From positions 186,001 through 250,000 of the forward strand of contig CBDAPE010000012.1 of assembly GCA_965198325.1 (NCBI GenBank): a stretch of 64,000 nt of DNA. Reading direction: 5' to 3'. Each line of letters opens with the position of its first letter. Position 1 is the first letter of the stretch. The DNA comes from CBDAPE01 sp965198325 (GTDB lineage Bacteria; Pseudomonadota; Alphaproteobacteria; UBA828; JAPUJA01). This document shows, piece by piece, positions 60,262 to 64,000 of the stretch. A program made the position numbers and the translations under genes. The notes beneath the pieces are model-generated. The model saw only the letters and a program-made list of their open reading frames with translations, did not search any database and was not told the DNA's origin.

Positions 60262-61401
60262 TCAGGCTGCGGCGGTGGAAGCACGTCCGGCGGCCGCGGG
60301 AGATCGTTCGATCCAGCCACCGCCCAGCACTCGCTCGTCGTCATAGACGACGCAAGCCTGACCGGGCGCGATCCCTGCCTGGGGCTCGTCGAGCCGGACC
60401 GTGATCCGGCTCTTGCCCAGCGCGAAAACGGTCGCGTCGGCCGGCGTCTGGGTCGAGCGCAGCTTGACCTGAACCGCCCGGCCCGACGCGTCGAGCGGCC
60501 GGACATCGAGCCAGACGACGTCTTTTGCGCTCAGCCGGTTGATCCCGAGCGCGTCGCGCGGCCCGACGACGACCCGTCGGCTCTCGGGCTCGAGGCGCAG
60601 CACATAAAGCGGTTCGGACGCTGCAAGACCGAGACCTTTGCGTTGCCCGACCGTGTAACCGATGATGCCGGCGTGCCGGCCAAGCACGGTTTCCTCGCGA
60701 TCGACGATGTCGCCGGGTTCGCAAGCGCCGGGTCGCAGCTTGGTCACGACGTCGGCATACCGCCCCTCCGGCACGAAGCAGATATCCTGGCTATCGGGCT
60801 TGGCCGCAACGGGCAAATCGAGCCGTTCGGCAAGGCTGCGCACCGCGTCCTTCGTGAAATCGCCCAGCGGAAATCGCAGCAGATCGAGCTGCTCGCGCGT
60901 CGTCGCGAACAGGAAATAGCTCTGATCCCGACCGCTATCTGCGGCGCGCAACAGTTCGGGGCCGTGCCCACCGTCGCGCCGGCGAACGTAGTGGCCGGTG
61001 GCGAGCACATCCGCACCGAGATCGATCGCGGTCGCAAGCAAGTCCCGGAACTTGACCGTCTGATTACAGCGCACGCAGGGGATCGGCGTTTCGCCGCGCA
61101 GGTAACTGTCGGCGAAGTCGTCGATTACGGATTTGCGGAACCGGCTTTCGTAATCGAGCACATAATGGGGGATCGCGAGGCGCTCCGCCACGCGCCGGGC
61201 ATCGTGGATATCCTGGCCCGCACAACACGCTTTCGGCCGACCCGTCGCCGCCCCGTGATCGTAAAGCTGCAACGTGATTCCGACGACATCATAGCCCTGC
61301 TCCACGAGCAGGGCCGCGGTCACGGATGAATCGACCCCACCCGACATCGCCACGGCGACACGGGTTTTGGCCGGCTCTTTACCAATTCCCAATGAATTCA
61401 T
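60262..61401 (-). CDS. mnmA: tRNA-specific 2-thiouridylase MnmA
   Basis: A 379-residue enzyme that thiolates U34 of tRNA-Glu, -Gln and -Lys. The PP-loop motif AMSGGVDSSVTAALL (residues 18-32), catalytic Cys pair in TPIPCVRCNQTVKF and in PDSQDICFVPEG, and the central YTVGQRKGLG motif are complete. The ATG at 61401 is the likely start; the longer open frame adds a Cys-rich non-family leader. It is 53 bp downstream of tRNA-Met on the same strand. The region between, 60210-60261, holds no gene. Confidence 0.96.
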   Translation of the reverse strand: MNSLGIGKEPAKTRVAVAMSGGVDSSVTAALLVEQGYDVVGITLQLYDHGAATGRPKACCAGQDIHDARRVAERLAIPHYVLDYESRFRKSVIDDFADSYLRGETPIPCVRCNQTVKFRDLLATAIDLGADVLATGHYVRRRDGGHGPELLRAADSGRDQSYFLFATTREQLDLLRFPLGDFTKDAVRSLAERLDLPVAAKPDSQDICFVPEGRYADVVTKLRPGACEPGDIVDREETVLGRHAGIIGYTVGQRKGLGLAASEPLYVLRLEPESRRVVVGPRDALGINRLSAKDVVWLDVRPLDASGRAVQVKLRSTQTPADATVFALGKSRITVRLDEPQAGIAPGQACVVYDDERVLGGGWIERSPAAAGRASTAAA

Positions 61402-61539
61402 GGCTCGAATATAGGGATTCGAACCACCGGGGCAAGCACGACACGCTACCCGCGCATTGCGCGGCAGGGTAGTATCCACCCACCGGCACGTGCGTAATGT
61501 CGGATCGATGCACGGAATCAAGAGTAAGGGACGGGACCT

Positions 61540-62605
61540 GTGTCGGAGCTGACGGATAAACTCCAGGGTATCCTAGACGCGTACATCGAAACGGGCATAA
61601 CCGGTGCGTCGCTTGCTTTGCATAACCCCGGAGAACCCGAAATCCGGCTTGCCGCGGGGGTCGCCGATCGCGCCACAGGCGCACCCATGGCACCCCGGCA
61701 CCTGTTCAAGGCGGCGGAGTTGCGGCAAGACCTTCACGGCGGCCGCGATCATGCAAATGGTCGACGAGGGCATTCTCCGTCTGGACGAGCCGATGACTCG
61801 CTGGTTTCCCGACCTGCCCCTCGCCGAGCGGATCAACGTGCGGTCCCTCCTGAATCACCGCAGTGGCCTGCCCGAATATGAAGACCTCCTCGATGTTCAA
61901 ATCGACCGGTTCTGGACGCCGGACGAGATCTTCGACTTCGCCATGAAATCCGGCCGCCAAACCGAGCCCGGGAAATTTTCCTACAACAACGCCGGCTATA
62001 TCCTGGCCGGGCGGATTATCGAACGCGAGACCGGTGAAAGTTACACGCGCCAGATGCGCAAACGCTTCTTCAATCCCCTGCGGCTGGAAAACAGCTGGTC
62101 GGCGAGCGGCGAAGCCTTTCCGCTCGATCGGCTTGCCCGGTGTTACTTGCACAATGGGGAGCCGCCCCAGGAATCGACGAGCTGGTTTCCCTTCTCGGCG
62201 ATCTGGGCGGCTGGCGGCCTGGTCACGACACCGTCCGATCTGGTGCGCTGGCTCGATGCCCTGTTCGGCGGCCGCGTCGTGCCCGAAGACCTTCTGGCGG
62301 AGATGACCCGCAACATCAAGCCAGCCGAAATGCCGGGCACGCAGATCAGCCACAACGGGCCCGGAATTCTCGTCTCTACTTTCGACGACGGCCTCGTAAT
62401 CAAGGGCCATCTGGGCCAGCTTCGCGGCTTCGTCACCATGAAGGCGCGTCACGAGCCGAGTGGAATTTCTGCAGCACTGTCCCAAAATTCAAGCTCGCAA
62501 AACGTCACCGATCCCTATTGTGCCGGTATCCACGACGTCTTCGCCGATTTGCTTCGCACCGCCGGCGCACGCCCTTCATCGCAGGCCGACCAGGACGCCT
62601 GCTGA
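61540..62605 (+). pseudogene. Beta-lactamase-fold serine hydrolase with a one-base frameshift
   Basis: From a GTG at 61540 (AAGGGACGGG upstream) the frame encodes the start of a class C beta-lactamase/esterase-like domain (GITGASLALHN, RLAAGVADRATGA, APRHLFKAA), then breaks. A one-base surplus in the GGCGGCGGAGT run at 61711-61720 shifts to the frame with the rest of the domain: the nucleophile in SCGKTFTAAAIM (SxxK), YNNAGYILAGR (YxN), and KGHLGQLRG (third motif), ending at 62605. With the shift corrected the protein is about 355 residues and complete. It would act on D-Ala peptides or esters, cytoplasmic or periplasmic unclear (no signal peptide). Confidence 0.8.
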
Positions 62606-62659
62606 CAATCATCTCAACCGGCGTAGAATGAGCCGGCCAGCCGATGAGGAGGCCCGGCC

Positions 62660-63222
62660 ATGCGAAGGCTCTTGAGGTCAGCCGGCGCAGTCCTGAGCGT
62701 CGTGCTTCTATCCGCCTGCATTCCGGAATCGCGGGAATCGCTTTCCGGGCCGGAGGACTGGTACGCCGATACCGCATTGGTCGGCACCTGGTACGCCTTG
62801 GTCGATGAAGAGGTGGATACTGGCTCGATATCGAGTCACGCACCGAGGGAACGCTCTCGGTCACGCTGACGGAGGACTGGGGCGACGGGTATGGCTCGGA
62901 CGTCACCGACTACGTGGTCTTTTTCGCGGACGTCGGTGGTTTCTACGTCGCGAATATCGAATTTTTCGACGACCTGGGCTCGCTCTACATATTTGCCGAT
63001 TACAACCTGAATGACGACGGATCGCTTTCGATTTGGTTCATGGACCAGTCGCTGATCGTCGAGGAAGTCGAGCAGGGCTACCTGCGGGGCGCGATTACCT
63101 ATGACGAATTCGACGACTACGTGACTCTCACCGAGGATCGCTCAACCCTCCTCTCCCTGATCCAGCACTACGACCGGGAGACGCTATTCAGTCTCGCGTG
63201 GGGTCCGTTTTACCGACAGTAG
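62660..63222 (+). pseudogene. Lipoprotein with a one-base frameshift
   Basis: The ATG at 62660 starts a lipoprotein signal (RRLLRSAGAVLSVVLLSAC, lipobox LSAC, Cys at residue 20) and continues ESLSGPEDWYADTALVGTWYALVDEEVD, then a stop in that frame. A one-base shift near 62815-62822 leads to WLDIESRTEGTLSVTLTEDW, an acidic repeat-like beta protein (DYVVFFADVGGFYVANIEFFDDLG in parts), ending PFYRQ at 63222. All 187 residues fit one acidic beta-rich lipocalin/avidin-like domain. No known family is recognised. Its end overlaps the converging antiporter by 35 bp. Confidence 0.75.
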
Positions 63223-64000
63223 GATCGTCGTTCGCCGGCAACATCCTTGTGAGCAGGACCTTCAAGTCTATCGGTGCGGTCAAGCAAGTCGCCACAACCA
63301 CGAGGATCATCGCAGAAAATATGTCGTCGGGAACCGCCCAGGCTCCGAGATGGCGACCCTCCTGCATCACGACAAGCGCGATCTCGGCCCGCGGGACCAT
63401 GCTCACTCCGATGAGCCCTGCGCCGGCCCATCCGTCGATCGGCAAGGCAGGTAGACCGGCGCCAAGCAGCTTCCCCAGCACGGCGACCGCGACCAGGACG
63501 CCGCCCACGCCCGCGGCACCGCCGAGCGTGTCCGGGTCGATTTGCAGTCCGATACCGATGAAGAAGAACGGCACGAAGAGTTGGTAAAGCCCGTCGAACG
63601 ACGCGTCGACGCGCACGGCCCTGGGATCACGGGTGAACACGATTCCCGCGAACAACGCACCCAGCGCCAGGGAAAATCCGAGCAATCCCGCAACGGCCGC
63701 GATAATCAGACCGATCCCCACGACCGGGAGAAGCGGATCCGGCGAGGGCTCCGCGCGGCTCAAAAAATCAGTGATGGGACGCTCGAAATAGCGCGCGAAG
63801 AGAAAAGATATCGCACCAAACAGGGCGGTCTTGAGGGCAATCAACGCCGCCGCCCAGCCAGCCACCGCGAGAACCGGCTCGCCGCTCGGCGCGGCCAGAA
63901 CGGGCGCCATGGCAAACAGCAGGAGCATGAGGGCGACCGCGGAAATGTCGTCGAGTTCGGCGACGTCGATCAGCAAGTTACCGCGGCGCGACTTGATGGC
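63188..64000 (-). CDS. Cation/proton antiporter (CPA2/KefB-type), C-terminal part
   Basis: The minus-strand frame enters from the right edge (AIKSRRGN before the apparent start) and encodes the last membrane helices of a sodium/proton or potassium/proton exchanger: VAELDDISAVALMLLLF, IGLIIAAVAGLLGFSLALGALFAGIVF, LYQLFVPFFFIGIGLQIDPDTL and GLIGVSMVPRAEIALVVMQEG. These match the CPA2 family (KefB/NapA type), with the conserved DD in AELDDISA. The C-terminus after the last helix is short, without a TrkA-N domain. The gene continues beyond the window. Confidence 0.87.
   Translation of the reverse strand, partial: AIKSRRGNLLIDVAELDDISAVALMLLLFAMAPVLAAPSGEPVLAVAGWAAALIALKTALFGAISFLFARYFERPITDFLSRAEPSPDPLLPVVGIGLIIAAVAGLLGFSLALGALFAGIVFTRDPRAVRVDASFDGLYQLFVPFFFIGIGLQIDPDTLGGAAGVGGVLVAVAVLGKLLGAGLPALPIDGWAGAGLIGVSMVPRAEIALVVMQEGRHLGAWAVPDDIFSAMILVVVATCLTAPIDLKVLLTRMLPANDDPTVGKTDPTRD

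Overview
The window reads as chromosomal DNA of a GC-rich alphaproteobacterium, probably Rhodospirillales or a close relative. The gene order eno-kdsA-pyrG-secG-tpiA-ppiD-trpE / trpGDC-moaC-moeA-lexA-comEC-gltX-gltA / lpxI-lpxA-fabZ-lpxD-ompH-bamA-rseP is the familiar alphaproteobacterial core block, and proteins such as the TTG-start LexA and the MoeA and TrpGDC chain fit that group. This placement is inferred from synteny and protein character, without a database search.

Layout: (1) 1-5.2 kb is accessory: a methyltransferase tail, a broken ArsM-like methyltransferase, an M24 creatinase-like hydrolase with altered metal ligands, an orphan Tat-exported solute-binding protein and an imine-reductase-like dehydrogenase, separated by gene-poor eroded DNA. 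(2) 5.2-8.5 kb is a polyphosphate kinase 2 gene split by an IS21-family element. (3) 8.6-12.7 kb is a minus-strand catabolic cluster (MaoC hydratase, SDR, MmgE/PrpD, acyl-CoA ligase). (4) 12.8-31.6 kb is the core block. A copper cassette (CopA, CueR and a recognisable CueR operator) and a divergent polysaccharide deacetylase sit between trpE and trpGDC. (5) 31.7-40.9 kb holds two small paralogous helical proteins, a comEC gene with two frameshifts, four SDR genes in an A-B-A-B duplication, a secreted Sel1-repeat/trypsin-like protease and a cyclase-family hydrolase. (6) 40.9-51.1 kb holds gltX, gltA and the envelope operon for lipid A and outer-membrane assembly; lpxB is missing from its usual place. 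(7) 51.3-60.1 kb is a mobile-element island next to a tRNA-Met: an IS5-type element inside an IS630 remnant, a CmcJ/NvfI-like oxygenase, an IS3-like remnant, a second IS21 copy, a TPR pseudogene, an IS1380 transposase, a small unknown gene and a frameshifted VasI-like gene. (8) 60.1-64 kb holds tRNA-Met, mnmA, a frameshifted beta-lactamase-fold hydrolase, a frameshifted lipoprotein and a partial cation/proton antiporter.

A theme of the window is decay: at least six otherwise well-preserved genes carry a single frameshift or stop (ppk2, istB copy 1, comEC, a TPR protein, a VasI-like protein, a serine hydrolase, a lipoprotein), beside four kinds of IS. This suggests either a genome in relaxed selection (for example a host-associated lineage) or indel errors in the assembly. 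I did not find a clear intact novel defence or secretion system. The strongest unusual items are the Sel1-protease fusion with an internal module duplication, the A-B-A-B SDR array, the small helical paralog pair, and the island with its oxygenase.
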